The notes: generated from the letters alone by a model not told the origin. A stretch of DNA of 64,000 nucleotides from Cacajao melanocephalus (GCA_963573385.1 CAUYLG010044529.1:1-64000), one strand, 5' to 3'; positions 26,791 through 37,515 are shown, numbered from the stretch's first letter. A program made the numbers and translations.

Positions 26791-26810
26791 TAGGATTAGT
26801 GAGGATTAAA

Positions 26811-26855
26811 ACGCCATCATTATCATCATCGCCATCATCATTGTCATCACTATCC
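26811..26855. repeat. (ATC)n short microsatellite
   Basis: Interrupted CATCATTATCATC repeats. Confidence 0.85.
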
Positions 26856-26960
26856 TTTATGAATCATTTATGATGTGTTGAGTTTTATCATGTGCTACAT
26901 GTATTTCATTTGCATTATTAAGTTGGATGCCTACTGGGATAGATGACCAGTCTTTCAGCC
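26856..26960 (+). mobile_element. MIR fragment
   Basis: 'gttttatcatgtgctacatg' and 'tatttcatttgcattattaa' resemble the MIR left half. Confidence 0.5.
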
Positions 26961-27559
26961 TCAAAATCAGCTAGAAATAGAGTTTTTAAAATTTTCTGTC
27001 ACACGGTTGAAAATAAACTAATGAAACACATAACCCCAAGGGGGATAGTGCAAGCAGTGAGAGAGTTTGAGTATATTTATGCATGGCAGAGCCATAAATG
27101 GGTGCTGGGATATACCTAACCTTTAGGTTGACGTCATGGGGAAAATGGCTTCTCTATTAACCGAGATCAAGAGAGGGTACAGCATGACTGTGCCCTCTGA
27201 GGGCCCATCCCATGGGACCTCTGTTGGCAGCAGAATGTTGGCCTGTGTGGACTTGTGTCTGTCCCAGTATGGCAATTCCTATAGTTTATGCTGTTAGGAT
27301 TCCTAAGAGAAAAGAATTTTTTTAGCTGAGGCTCTTGTTTCTGTGATGATGCACTGACTGGTACCTTTTTTCCCTCTACATTCTATTTTCTTAATCTAAG
27401 TAGTGAAGATTTGGTGGCAATTTACTACAGCAAGTCAGAAAGGAATTGTCCTAAAATGTCAGCATTTTAACCAGCACATGGAAAACTGTCCCCCACCTCC
27501 GTCCTATTTGTACACTGTAACACCCCCTACCCATCTTTGCCTCTTTTCCTTCAGGCCTG
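26961..27559. other. No recognised feature
   Basis: Apparently unique DNA. A TGACGTCA palindrome lies at 27130-27137 without other promoter context. Confidence 0.4.
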
Positions 27560-28317
27560 GTGGAAGGATCACCCTCCTCCAATCTAAGAATTTAAGACTA
27601 ATCTTGCCACCTGCACTTTATTTTGGGTTTCAATCCTGGTACATACCACTCAGGTATCTGACCTTATCCATAAACTCTTCCTCTGTCCATCTTTAGCTGC
27701 CCTCAACTCTCTGGCTGGCTCCTTCACAGAAATAAACTTCATCTCTCCCCTCTCCCATCGTAAAAATAACCCCTCCCTTGACCCCTTATCTTTTTCCAGC
27801 TACTGTCTGATCTCTTGCTCCCCATCAAAGCCAACAGTCTGAGTTGTCTCCCCTGGTGTCTCCACTTCCTCACCTCCCATTCTTGTCCCTGCAATCTAGG
27901 CTGGTTCCACTCCTGCTCCACCTCTGAAATTGCTCTCACCGAGATTATATTCTTGGTGGTCCAATCTAACAGACACACAGAGCCACCTGATTGAATAGCT
28001 CTATGGTGGTTGACAGGGAGGGCCTCCTTCTTAATACACCACTCTTGGATTTCCCAGGATGAAATTTCCTAGATTTCCTTGTATTTTTCCTCCTTCACAT
28101 TTTCCTTGTAAGGTTATTCCTAATTGAACCTTTTCTCGGCTGTCTTCCACTTTCACTTCACATCATCTTCCTGGGAGATCCGGTGTGACTATCCAGTCGA
28201 TATGCTCTCTCCCAGACAGAGTGTGTCTATCATTCTACTGTCCATATCTCCATCCCAGATGTTTTCTCCTCAGCTCTTGGACACCTACCCCTGCCTGGAC
28301 TTCCTACAAGCCTCTCA
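27560..28317 (+). mobile_element. L2, first piece
   Basis: Plus-strand L2 ORF2 remnant ('ggctggttccactcctgctc', 'tgaaattgctctcaccgaga', 'tgctctctcccagacagagt'). The same L2 continues at 28952 and 30166. Confidence 0.82.
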
Positions 28318-28951
28318 TATTAGTTTCCCATTGCTGCTATAACAAATCGTCACAAACATAACAGCCTAAAACAATGCAAGTTTGTTATCTTACAGTTCTG
28401 GAGGTCATAAGCCAGAAAACAAGTGGTAAGTGGGCTAAAATCAAGATAGCAGTAGAGCTGCATCCTTTCTGGAGGCTTCATGAGAGAATCTATTTTCTTT
28501 TTCCAACTTCTAGAGCTGCCTGCATTCCTTGGCTCATGGCCCTGCATACTCCAACCTAGGCTTCTGTTGTCCATCTCCTTCTCTGACTCTTACCCTCTTT
28601 CCTCCCTCTTATAAGGACGCCCTCCTTGGATTTGAGAATCTGCTAGAGTGGCTCACAGAACTCAGGAAAGTGCTTTACTTACTATTAGCAGTTTATTACA
28701 AAGGATACAACTCAGGAGCAGTCAAATGGAAGAGATGTACACAGCAAGGTATGGGATATGGGTCTGTCTGGAGCTTCATACCCTGTCTGGGCGTGGGTCC
28801 ACCCCGATAATCCAGAATCATCTCCGCATCTCAAAATACTTGAGTTAATCTCATCTCCAAAGTCCCATTTGCCATATAAGGTAGCATATTCACAGGTCCT
28901 GGAATTAGAATGTGAACATTTTGAAGCAGCCATTATTCAGCCTACCATCTC
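28318..28951 (-). mobile_element. MLT1-family LTR inserted in L2
   Basis: Antisense MLT1: 'tagtttcccattgctgctat', 'cttacagttctggaggtcat', 'gcctgcattccttggctcat', then 'gataatccagaatcatctcc' and 'ggtagcatattcacaggtcc'. Between 'ataaggac' and 'gggtccacccc' it is broken by foreign sequence (28625-28790). Confidence 0.88.
28625..28790 (-). repeat. Inverted copy of part of the LTR at 29,735-29,905
   Basis: On the minus strand this reads nearly like plus-strand 29735-29905, including 'gtctcttccatttgact'-type text and 'taataaact'. My hand alignment gives about 17 differences in about 180 bases (roughly 90% identity). It replaces about 15 bases of MLT1 sequence and has neither LTR end. Confidence 0.85.
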
Positions 28952-29356
28952 CCTAAAACTCAGTTCCTGTCCAAATCTGAAATCATTTTTCCCACCAAGA
29001 TGAGCTATGACTATCCCTACCACTGAGCCAGCCAGAAACATGGCATCATCCTGACTCTTTTTCTCTCATCCTTATAACCGATGAATGAGCAAATCCTACA
29101 AATTCTTAACATCTGGCCAATAGAGTCACATCTCTCCACCCCTGCCACTGGTGTCTTGATTTGAGTCACCACCGTTTCTCATCTGGGATACTGCCACACG
29201 CTTCATTCTGCTGTTCTTGCCTCTGATCTCGACTCCTCTCCTCCATTCTGAATGCTGTCCACAGAGTGCTCTTAAGAAAACACAGATGTTAAAGTTCCTC
29301 CAACTACCACCACCACCACCATTACCAGGATAGAAGAGGTTCCTTAATTATAATAT
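28952..29356 (+). mobile_element. L2, second piece
   Basis: Continues the L2: 'aaaactcagttcctgtccaa', 'catcctgactctttttctct', 'agagtgctcttaagaaaaca'. A short (CCA)n run sits at 29306-29325. Confidence 0.82.
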
Positions 29357-30165
29357 TGTGATATAATAAAAATATATCGTTGGTCTTCATCCTAGGCTCC
29401 TGGCACAGAGCTCCTAAAATCCTTGGAATTTCCTGAGTCTTAGAGATGAGAGTCTTTTGTTATTCACAATAAGCCTAATGAGGTGACTCCTGGAAGATGG
29501 GGGATGGTTGCCAGAGAAACCAACCATGTGATTAGAGGATTGGAACTTTTAACCCCAGTCCCAGACCCCCTTAGGAGGGAGAAGGGCTGGAGATTGAGTT
29601 CAATTTCCAATGGCCAATGATTTGATCAGCCATGCCTATGTAATATAGCCTCCATTAAAAAAAACATAAACCAAGGGTTCAGAGAACTTTCAGACTAGTG
29701 AATACATGAAGGCGCTGAGAAGGCAGCAAGCCCAGACAGGGTGTGACGCTCCAGACAGCCCCGCATCCCCATACCTTTCTGTGTACGTCTCTTCCATTTG
29801 ACTGTTCCTGAGTTGTACTCTTTGTAATAAACTGGTAATAGTAAGTAAAGCACTTTGCTGAGTTCTGTGAACCACTCTAGCAGATTATCAAACTCAAAGA
29901 GGCGGGTCCTGGGAACCCCGGATTCATAGCCGGTCAGAAAATACAGATCATGGGGGCTTGTGACTTTTGTCTGAAGGGGACATCGGTGCTATGGGATTGA
30001 GCCCTTGACTTCTGGGTTCTGTGCAACTCCAGGGAGTTAGTGTCATAATTGAATCATAAGGCACCCAGTTGATGACCAGAGAGCTGGAATATTGCTTAAT
30101 GTAAGGGGGAAACTCACTCATGTAATTGCCTAAATGTTCTCAGAGTATAGTGAAAAGCAGTTTAT
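29357..30165 (+). mobile_element. ERVL-type LTR (MER21-like)
   Basis: Begins TGTGATATAATAAAAATATA and carries 'caatggccaatgatttgatc', 'ctatgtaatatagcctccat', 'tttgtaataaactggtaata' (polyadenylation area) and 'gttctgtgaaccactctagc', as in MER21-like ERVL LTRs. It splits the L2. The right end is uncertain by about 30 bp. Confidence 0.65.
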
Positions 30166-30530
30166 CCCTTTTATTAATGTATAATAACTTCAAGGCCCTT
30201 TAAGACCTGGCTCCCTACTTGCCTTTCCAACATCATCTCCTGCTGCTCTCCTCCTGCACTTTTAGCCTTTAACCACACGGAACCACTAGCAATTCCCAGA
30301 TAGGGCTGTTGCCTTTTGTACTTGCTGCCTCATCTTCTCTGCATTACCTTCCCTGCAACACACCTGCCACTCTTCACCTAACCAACCTCAATTCAGCCTT
30401 CACAACTAGCTCAGTTACCACCTCCTCCAAAACGTCTTCCCTGATGTTGCAGATGGCACAACTGGCCTAAATACTTTGCCCTTTTCTACATCCTCACCCT
30501 TTGCAGGGTCCCTTAACAGCTCATCCCATT
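30166..30530 (+). mobile_element. L2, third piece
   Basis: Resumes 'cttcaaggccctttaagacc', then 'ctcagttaccacctcctcca' and 'cgtcttccctgatgttgcag', the L2 C-terminal and 3' region. Confidence 0.85.
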
Positions 30531-30531
30531 A

Positions 30532-30832
<301 letters not shown>

Positions 30833-30842
30833 GAAGGAGAAT

Positions 30843-31220
30843 CTATTTCCCCACTCCTTGATTCTGAATTTTCTCATGTGGCTTGCTTTGGTCAATGGGC
30901 TGTTAACAGCTTCACATGCAGAGAAGCTTTGTTTTGGGGGGTTTGTTTTTTTCATTGTTTTTGTTTTGCTGTGACAGCAGTTTCCTCATCCTGCAGCTCC
31001 TTTGGTGGCCAGTTCTGTGTGGTGGTTTGCAAAGCTGTCTTCCAGGGAGCTTGCCCTAGAGACTGTTTATTCAGCCCACCCAACAATTGTATGAAGTATT
31101 TAGTAATAATACTCTAACAATAGCAACAAAAATAATAATAAACACTTTAATCTATTTATTAATGAATTCCTTCCTACTTAACTAACTAGAATGGGTTCTG
31201 TTGTAATTAGAAACTCTAAC
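30843..31220. other. Possible old LTR fragment
   Basis: 'cttgctttggtcaatgggct' (30880) recalls the LTR at 16907. Nothing else is recognisable. Confidence 0.3.
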
Positions 31221-31290
31221 CACTATGGAAGAGGAGAAAAGGAAGAAAGAGAAGAGGAGGGGAGGAGGAAAATAAGTGAAAGGGGAAGCA
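31221..31290. repeat. GA-rich low-complexity tract
   Basis: Purine-only run of GGAAGAAAG/GAGGAGG type on the plus strand. Confidence 0.9.
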
Positions 31291-31339
31291 GCAACCAAGG
31301 TGATAGCTTATTTTCTCTTTATAGATTTCTTTAAAGTGT

Positions 31340-31560
31340 GTTAAATCCATGGAAATATGTTCATGTCATACTACGTTTTTAAAAAATAAAAATTTTTTTA
31401 ATTTTGAAAGTACATAATATGATCAATTTTGCAAAGAAAAAATAATGTACACATATATGCATATAGATTGATAATAAACATTTGAAAGAACATAAACCAA
31501 TGCATCAGCAACTATTATTTCTAGATAATGGAATCAAAAGAGATTTTCTTTTTGATTATT
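31340..31560 (+). mobile_element. Ancient LINE-like AT-rich 3' end
   Basis: Similar to the block at 400-720 ('gtacataatatgatcaattt'; 'aaacatttgaaagaacataa'). Subfamily unclear. Confidence 0.35.
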
Positions 31561-31649
31561 TTTAATTGTTCTAGAATGAGCACGGATAATAATAATAGGC
31601 ACATCTCATTTTCTCCAGGCCCTATTCTTATTCTCTAACCTTGGTGGGT

Positions 31650-31790
31650 AATAAGTTTGTCAGACGCATCAGTCCTTGCAAATGGGTGCAAGTCTAAATA
31701 TACAGTACACATTATCTCTAAAAGGTGTCCCTATTTTTGCAGAAAAGCAAGGCTCAGAGAGATGGCATACCTGATCCTACTGAACTCCTT
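31650..31790 (+). mobile_element. MIR fragment
   Basis: 'tatttttgcagaaaagcaag' and 'gctcagagagatggcatacc' match the MIR core. Confidence 0.55.
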
Positions 31791-31834
31791 TTAACATGCT
31801 AACCTCTCCAGGTAACAAATGCCAGCCAGGATAG

Positions 31835-32075
31835 TGGCGAGAAGCACTGGCTTCTAATCATTTTGGTCATTCAATAGCTATGTAAGCACTGGACTTTTTT
31901 TAACTTCTGTGAGCCTCTGTTGCTTTCATCTGAAAATTGGGTATAAGAATGGCACCTACCTCCTAGAGCAGGTGTAAGTCTCCAATGAGATATGCACATA
32001 GAAGGCTAAAGACACTGCTTAGCAAATCATGCTCAATAAATATTTGGTACTACTACTATTATTACCCTACTGTAA
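31835..32075 (-). mobile_element. MIR, near full length
   Basis: Antisense MIR from 'agcactggcttctaatcatt' through 'gagcctctgttgctttcatc', 'ggcacctacctcctagagca' to 'gctcaataaatatttggtac'. Confidence 0.88.
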
Positions 32076-32165
32076 TTGGGTTACTATCATCCTACATTAT
32101 TACTATTTTTATATTATTCTAATTACTATTACTACAGTTCTTACCCTACTATAATAGAATTCTAT
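32076..32165. repeat. ATT-rich low-complexity tract
   Basis: Tract of TATTACTATT type with two diverged copies of 'ccctacta/gtaatngnntt'. Confidence 0.7.
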
Positions 32166-32271
32166 TACTCCTATTTCTTTAATTCTGAGAGGGTCAGGTG
32201 GAGATGCTTCCCTAATTATCTTTGTGTTCCCAGCACCCAGTATAGAAGATGCTAATTTAAACGAGTGAAGA

Positions 32272-32310
32272 TGTGGGTGGGTGGGTGGGTGGATGGATGG
32301 ATGGATAGAT
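32272..32310. repeat. (GTGG/GGAT)n tetranucleotide repeat, copy 1
   Basis: GGGT units pass into GGAT units. Confidence 0.95.
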
Positions 32311-32369
32311 GAACCGAGACGGGTAGAGAGGCGGAATGTAAATAAATATGTGCTATTGACAGGTGGATA

Positions 32370-32575
32370 GAGGAGACCTTAAGTAACTTAGTATGTCAAA
32401 TGTCTGGATGGCAAGGCAGGTAGGTGGCTGGCGGAAGAGTGGACGGGCGGATGAATGATTGAACGATGGGTGGGTGGATGGGTGGGTGGATGGATGGATG
32501 GATGGATGGGAGGGTCTTAAGTGACTTAGCGTGAGAGCCTGAATGGCTAGAGGTAGAGCAGGTGACTGAATGATG
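32370..32575. repeat. Diverged tandem duplication, about 138-bp unit
   Basis: The sequence after each tetranucleotide block is alike: ACCTTAAGTAACTTA (32376-32390) and GTCTTAAGTGACTTA (32514-32528), then 'gtctggatggcaagg' and 'gcctgaatggctagagg'. The offset is 138 bp. The minus-strand frame of 175 codons across it gives Ser/His/Pro-rich repeats and is not a gene. Confidence 0.65.
32457..32512. repeat. (GGGT/GGAT)n tetranucleotide repeat, copy 2
   Basis: Same repeat pair as 32272-32310. Each is followed by related flanking sequence (see 32370-32575). Confidence 0.95.
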
Positions 32576-32589
32576 GGTACACGGACACC

Positions 32590-33155
32590 CAGATGCCTGC
32601 TTCCTGGCTTTTCCCCACGCTCTGTCTTCACAGCCTGCCCTTCCTCGGCGCCAAGGCGCCCCCGAGGGATGAGCTTCCTGGGCGCGCTCCCCAGCGCCCT
32701 CCGCCCCCAGCTCGCGGGGAGGGCGTCGCGCGGCGGCTTAGCCCGGCAGCGGCCCAGCGGCGCGGGCCAGGGTCTCCTCCCTCGCACCGGGCCGAGCGCC
32801 GGGCTCTTCTGCATTGACGTCGGCGGCGGCGGCAGCGACCGGGCTCTCGGGAGCCTGGGTGAATTATGATGCACATCCACCGCAGCTGCTAAAAAAAGGG
32901 CAGTGACTCACCACCGCGGAAACTTCCACGAGCGCCGGCCGCACAAAGGCAGGGGGCGGGGGGGTGCCCGCTCGGCCAAGGGCAGCGGCGCCTGGGGTGC
33001 GGGGCGGCGGCCAGGTGTGTCTCGAAAGCAAAACGGCGAGGACCATGGCGCCGAGTCGGTGGGAGCCGGAGAGACCCGAGGTCTGCGTCTCGGCTGCCCA
33101 GCCTGGGTTCCACCGCTTGGAGCTCAAAGCCAGTCCTTGACTGGGGGCGGGGAAC
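32590..33155. promoter_or_regulatory. CpG island, probable promoter
   Basis: The only long GC-rich, CpG-dense stretch in the window. It holds a CRE-like TGACGTCG (32815-32822) next to (CGG)4 (32821-32832), GC boxes (gggggcggggggg near 32952; gggggcgggg near 33142), an AP-1-like TGACTCA (32904-32910) and several E-boxes. No TATA box is obvious. CpG density in otherwise CpG-poor DNA implies an unmethylated germline promoter. Direction is not settled; the best exon candidate lies on the minus strand. Confidence 0.75.
32912..33046 (-). other. Candidate first coding exon in the CpG island
   Basis: On the minus strand GGCGCCATGG (ATG at 33046-33044) has G at -3 and +4, a strong start context. From it the frame stays open for exactly 45 codons to GCGGTG|GTGAGT, a consensus splice donor whose GT begins at 32911. 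The peptide starts MVLAVLLSRHTWPPPRTPGA and is Pro/Ala/Arg-rich, with a basic hydrophobic start like a mitochondrial or secretory leader. I do not recognise it. The frame is also open upstream to 33232. It could equally be noncoding exon sequence or chance, because GC-rich DNA gives long open frames. Confidence 0.2.
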
Positions 33156-33179
33156 AGATGTGGCAGGTGACAAAGGGAA

Positions 33180-33330
33180 GAGTAATAGCTCATACTCATC
33201 GCTCTCCTACCTGTGCTAAGGTCTTCATTCACTTAACCCTCAAAACAGCCCTGAAGGCAGGTCACGTGATTATCCCTGCTTTGCAATGGGGACACTAAGT
33301 CCAGAGAGGGAAAAGGGCTTGCCAGGCGTG
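33180..33330 (+). mobile_element. MIR
   Basis: 'gtgctaaggtcttcattcac', 'aaccctcaaaacagccctga', 'ccagagagggaaaagggctt': a well preserved MIR at the CpG island edge. Confidence 0.88.
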
Positions 33331-33354
33331 GCAGAGCTCTCAATATACTCAGTA

Positions 33355-34345
33355 AAATAGTAATGTGGCAGCACTTTGGAACCCCTGCCGTGTGCCCAGC
33401 GCTGTGCTGGTGATAGAGATGGGCGAGAGTGGTCCCGCTGCATGGAGCTCAGTGTACTGCACTTTTTCTAAGATATGACCAGAAGCATTTACCTGAGGGG
33501 ACTCGGTTCCATCCCCTTCCACCCAACAAATCTTTTCGACACCTGCTATGCACAGAGACTGATGGCAGAGGAGACAGATAGAGGGTTACAAAGGTGACTA
33601 AGACAGACTTCATTAATTTTTTGTGCATTCACCAAATAATTAGTAAGCACCTACCATGCGCCTACCTGGAGAGGTAGCGCTGACCTGTCCCTGCCTTCAT
33701 GGAGCACACGTTCTAGCAGGAAAGAGGGGTACACAAGATGTGAGAAACGCTGCATTCAGGGGCTGGAGGCACACACAGCACAGCGAAGGAGCGCCCAGCC
33801 TAACCTAGGCAATCAAAGGTTTCCTGGTGGAAGTAACTTCGAAGCCAAGGCTGGGAAGCTAATTAGAAGTTAAGCATATGGAGAAGAGGTGGGAAGAGAG
33901 TTTCAGTCAGAGAGAACAGCATGTACCTAAGTCCAGAAGTGCCAGAGATCATGGCGGGTTTGAAGAACTGAAAAGCATTCAGTATACCTGCAGCAATGGG
34001 GGCAAAGGAGGAAAACTGGAAAACAGGAAGCTGGGAGCGGGGTCACCCCAGGCACCTGTCTGAGGACAAGCGACAGCCAGAGGGCAAACGAGCTAACAGC
34101 TCAGACAATAGCCAGCTGCATTTACAAGGACAGAGGGAAATCAGTTCGTACCAAACAGGGCAAAATGAATGCCCTGCTGGTGAGAAAGGGAGATCAGGGA
34201 GAGCTTCCTGGTGGAGGCATTCAGGCTGGCCATGGTTGATAGACTTTCTGCAAAAGAGGAAAAGGGAACAACTAGGAAGTGGCGTGGATGCCATAGCGCC
34301 TCATCCAGGCTCTTCATGGACACTCCTGAAAGGCCAGAGCCATTG
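33355..34345 (-). mobile_element. L2 fragments, antisense
   Basis: Several colinear antisense L2 blocks: 'gcccagcgctgtgctggtga', 'agcacctaccatgcgcctac', 'ctgccttcatggagcacacg', 'cagagagaacagcatgtacc', 'gagatcagggagagcttcct'. Plus-strand open frames here lie on the LINE's non-coding strand. Confidence 0.75.
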
Positions 34346-34479
34346 GCAAGACTAGGGCTAATGCAGTAAGCTTCTTCTTGGGGTATGGACCAAGTGGCCT
34401 ACAATGGGCTCCATGTGAAGAGGAGGCACAGCCCTGGTCTTTAAGAGGCTTCTATCCATTAGCGCTGGCAACTGAAAAA
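34346..34479. other. Short unassigned stretch
   Basis: No gene or clear repeat. Confidence 0.4.
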
Positions 34480-34600
34480 CAGAATTCATGTAATTATTCT
34501 ACAATATGTATTGAGCATTTACTGTGTGCCAGGTGCTGTGATAGGGACTAGATATTCATTGGAGAGCAATAATAGACATGGTGCCACTCTCATGGAGGTT
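34480..34600 (-). mobile_element. L2/MIR 3'-region piece, antisense
   Basis: 'gtattgagcatttactgtgt' and 'gccaggtgctgtgataggga'. An Alu interrupts it at 34601. Confidence 0.75.
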
Positions 34601-34898
<298 letters not shown>

Positions 34899-34989
34899 CA
34901 AGGTTAATTTTTAAAAAGACACAAATAACCTTGAAATTCCCACCATGAGGGTGCCCCCAGACACAGGTAAGTGGACCTATTAGAAGACA

Positions 34990-35290
34990 GGTGAGGACTG
35001 CTTTATTCCGAAGGACATGGACAAAATGCTTTAATGAATGTGACAATTGCATAGGATCTAAAGGATGAGAAGAAAGTAACAAAATAGGGGTGGGAGAGGC
35101 AGTGCTTCAGGCAGAGGGAACAGGGCAGGCAAACTCCTCAAGGAAAGGTCAGTGTGACTCAAATAAAGAATGGGGAGAGAGGATTAGGTACAAAATAAGA
35201 CTATCCTAGGAACAATGGGACGTCATCTTGCCTGTAAGCTCGGCAAGTGACATGGGGATTCAGAGAACCAGAGAGGATCTTAGAGCCTTG
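34990..35290 (-). mobile_element. L2 fragment, antisense
   Basis: 'ggcagtgcttcaggcagagg', 'gaacagggcaggcaaactcc', 'aggaaaggtcagtgtgactc' read as inverted L2. Confidence 0.65.
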
Positions 35291-35334
35291 CTCTTTATTC
35301 CTCACAACTCATTTCTGTTCAACAATAACTCTGC

Positions 35335-35639
35335 TGCCGGGCACAGTGGGTCATACCCGTAATCCTAGCACTTTCGGAAGCCGAGGCAGGTGGATCACTG
35401 GAGGTCAGGAGCTCGAGACTAGTCTGGCCAATATGGTGAAATCCTGTCTCTACTAAAAATACAAAAATTAGTCCTGCATGGTGGCGGGTACCTGTAATCC
35501 CAGCTACTACTTTGGGAGGCTGAAGCAGGAGAATCGCCTGGGAGGCGGAGGTTGCAGTGAGGAGATCATGTCACTATACTCCAGCTTGGGTGACAGAGAA
35601 GACTCTGTCTCAAAAAAAAGAAAGCAAAGAAAAAACGAT
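35335..35639 (+). mobile_element. Alu with perfect 14-bp duplication
   Basis: Flanked by AACAATAACTCTGC (35321-35334 and 35640-35653). The right arm has lost several bases around 'gaatcgcctgggaggcgg'. Confidence 0.96.
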
Positions 35640-35664
35640 AACAATAACTCTGCAAGGTTCTAAC

Positions 35665-35795
35665 CTCCCTCTTAATGAGGAGAAACCTGACACTCAGAGA
35701 AATTAAGTGACTTGCCCATGTCCACAGTTACTTAAGTTGATGAATCCAAGATTCAAACCACAATCTCCATAACTCATGATCTTTCTACTAAGGAT
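35665..35795 (+). mobile_element. MIR
   Basis: 'aatgaggagaaacctgacac', 'aaattaagtgacttgcccat', 'gaatccaagattcaaaccac'. Confidence 0.85.
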
Positions 35796-36013
35796 GAGAT
35801 CAGGCTCCCAGAAGAAGGTCGACCGGGAAGTTAGCAGGAAGTAGGATGTGCACAGCCAGAAGGAAGGTGAAGAGACCTTTCCCAGAAGGGCAAGATTTCA
35901 TCAGCAATGCAACAAACACAGAAGCTACCTACGTAGAAGAAAATACTGAAAGGAATTAAACAAAGAGGTTTCTCTCAGAGACTTATCTCTGAGGGTTGTG
36001 GGTAACTTTAATT

Positions 36014-36341
36014 TTTTCTTTTTTTCTTTTTTGATTTTTGTTTTTCTGTTTTTGTTTTTGAGATGAGGTTTTGCTCTTGTTGTCCAGGCTGGAGTACAAC
36101 AACCTGCTCTTGGCTCACTGCAACCTCCGCCCCCAAGGTTCAAGCAATTCTCCTACCTCAGCCTCCCAAGTAGCTGGGACTACAGGCATGCTCCACCACA
36201 CCCTGCTAATTTTTGTTTTTTAATAGAGACAGGGTTTCTCCATGTCGACCAGGCTGATCTCAAACTCCTGACCTCAGGCAATCCACCTGCCTCGGCCTCC
36301 CAAAGTGCTAGGATTACAGGTGTGAGTCACTGTGCCCGGCC
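36014..36341 (-). mobile_element. Alu, full-length
   Basis: Antisense dimer with a T-rich tail. The duplication is AACTTTAATT before (36004-36013) and AACTTTATT after (36342-36350). Confidence 0.94.
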
Positions 36342-36391
36342 AACTTTATTATTATTATTATTTTTTGCTTGTATGTGCTTTCTAAATTTTC

Positions 36392-36709
<318 letters not shown>

Positions 36710-36784
36710 CTAAGTTTTCTATAATGGGTAGATGTTTCTTGTGTAAATAGGGAAAATAATAGCAGTTATATATCAAAGGGATCA

Positions 36785-36915
36785 TGTAAGCTTTTTAAGT
36801 GCTTGCTGGCAGTATCTATATTGTATTTATTTTTTTCATCCTCCTATAGAGCCTAGCACAATGCCTGGCACATAGTAAGGGACTCAATAAAAGTAAGCTA
36901 AACAATGAAGTAGCT
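36785..36915 (+). mobile_element. L2 3' end
   Basis: 'gagcctagcacaatgcctgg' and 'cacatagtaagggactcaat', the standard L2 terminus. Confidence 0.88.
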
Positions 36916-37179
36916 GGAGATAAGGGGTAAGGAGAGGCAGAATGATAGAAGGCCAAATCCAGCATTTTGTTTTGAAGCAAAGTCCAAGCCTATGTGTCAA
37001 AAATCAATTAGTCTTGAAATAAGCCCTTGGAACTGAAATCACCTGCCATTTCCTTCATAGCATGTAGTGACCACACTCTGACCATATGCCATCCTCACAG
37101 CCAACAGATTCCTCCACAAGTTTTATTTGCACTCCTTCAATGCGTCCAGCCCTGCAAGGGCTCCATACGGGGAGTAAAC
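36916..37179. other. Unique DNA
   Basis: Repeat-free, no gene seen; leads into the next element. Confidence 0.4.
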
Positions 37180-37515
37180 CTAAGAGAAGAATAAACCATT
37201 GCCCCTTGCCAGAGCAAATATTTTGGTGCTGAACGATTTGGCGAGACCTGAGAACATTCGCTCAGAGGAGGACTGCCTTCCTAACCAAATGGCACAATAT
37301 ACTATGATGTTATAATATTAGGTTCTTTATCACGGAAACACTGGCATCTGTTTCGGAGGAAGCTCCCTCCCAGATGGTGCATCCCACTGTTTTTGTCGTC
37401 TGAAACAGCGTGAGATTTCTTTAATGGCTTTAAGCTTCCAAATCATCCTCCATACAATGGCAGCCTGTTAATTAAGTGGTCCCTTTGTGATCGCATTTGA
37501 TAAATATAAGATGAG
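37180..37515. promoter_or_regulatory. Candidate conserved regulatory element
   Basis: Repeat-free with a SOX-like ACAATGG (37454-37460), the homeodomain palindrome TTAATTAA (37469-37476) and a SOX/TCF-like CCTTTGTGATC (37482-37492) within 40 bp. Conservation is inferred from appearance only. Confidence 0.35.

Noticed and set aside
27130..27137. TGACGTCA palindrome as a CRE promoter site
   Set aside because: Isolated in non-CpG DNA without other promoter marks.
32353..32880. 175-codon minus-strand frame ending in His/Pro/Ser repeats
   Set aside because: Its C-terminal half is translated GGAT/GGGT microsatellite and its N-terminal half is CpG-island sequence with few stops. No conserved features.
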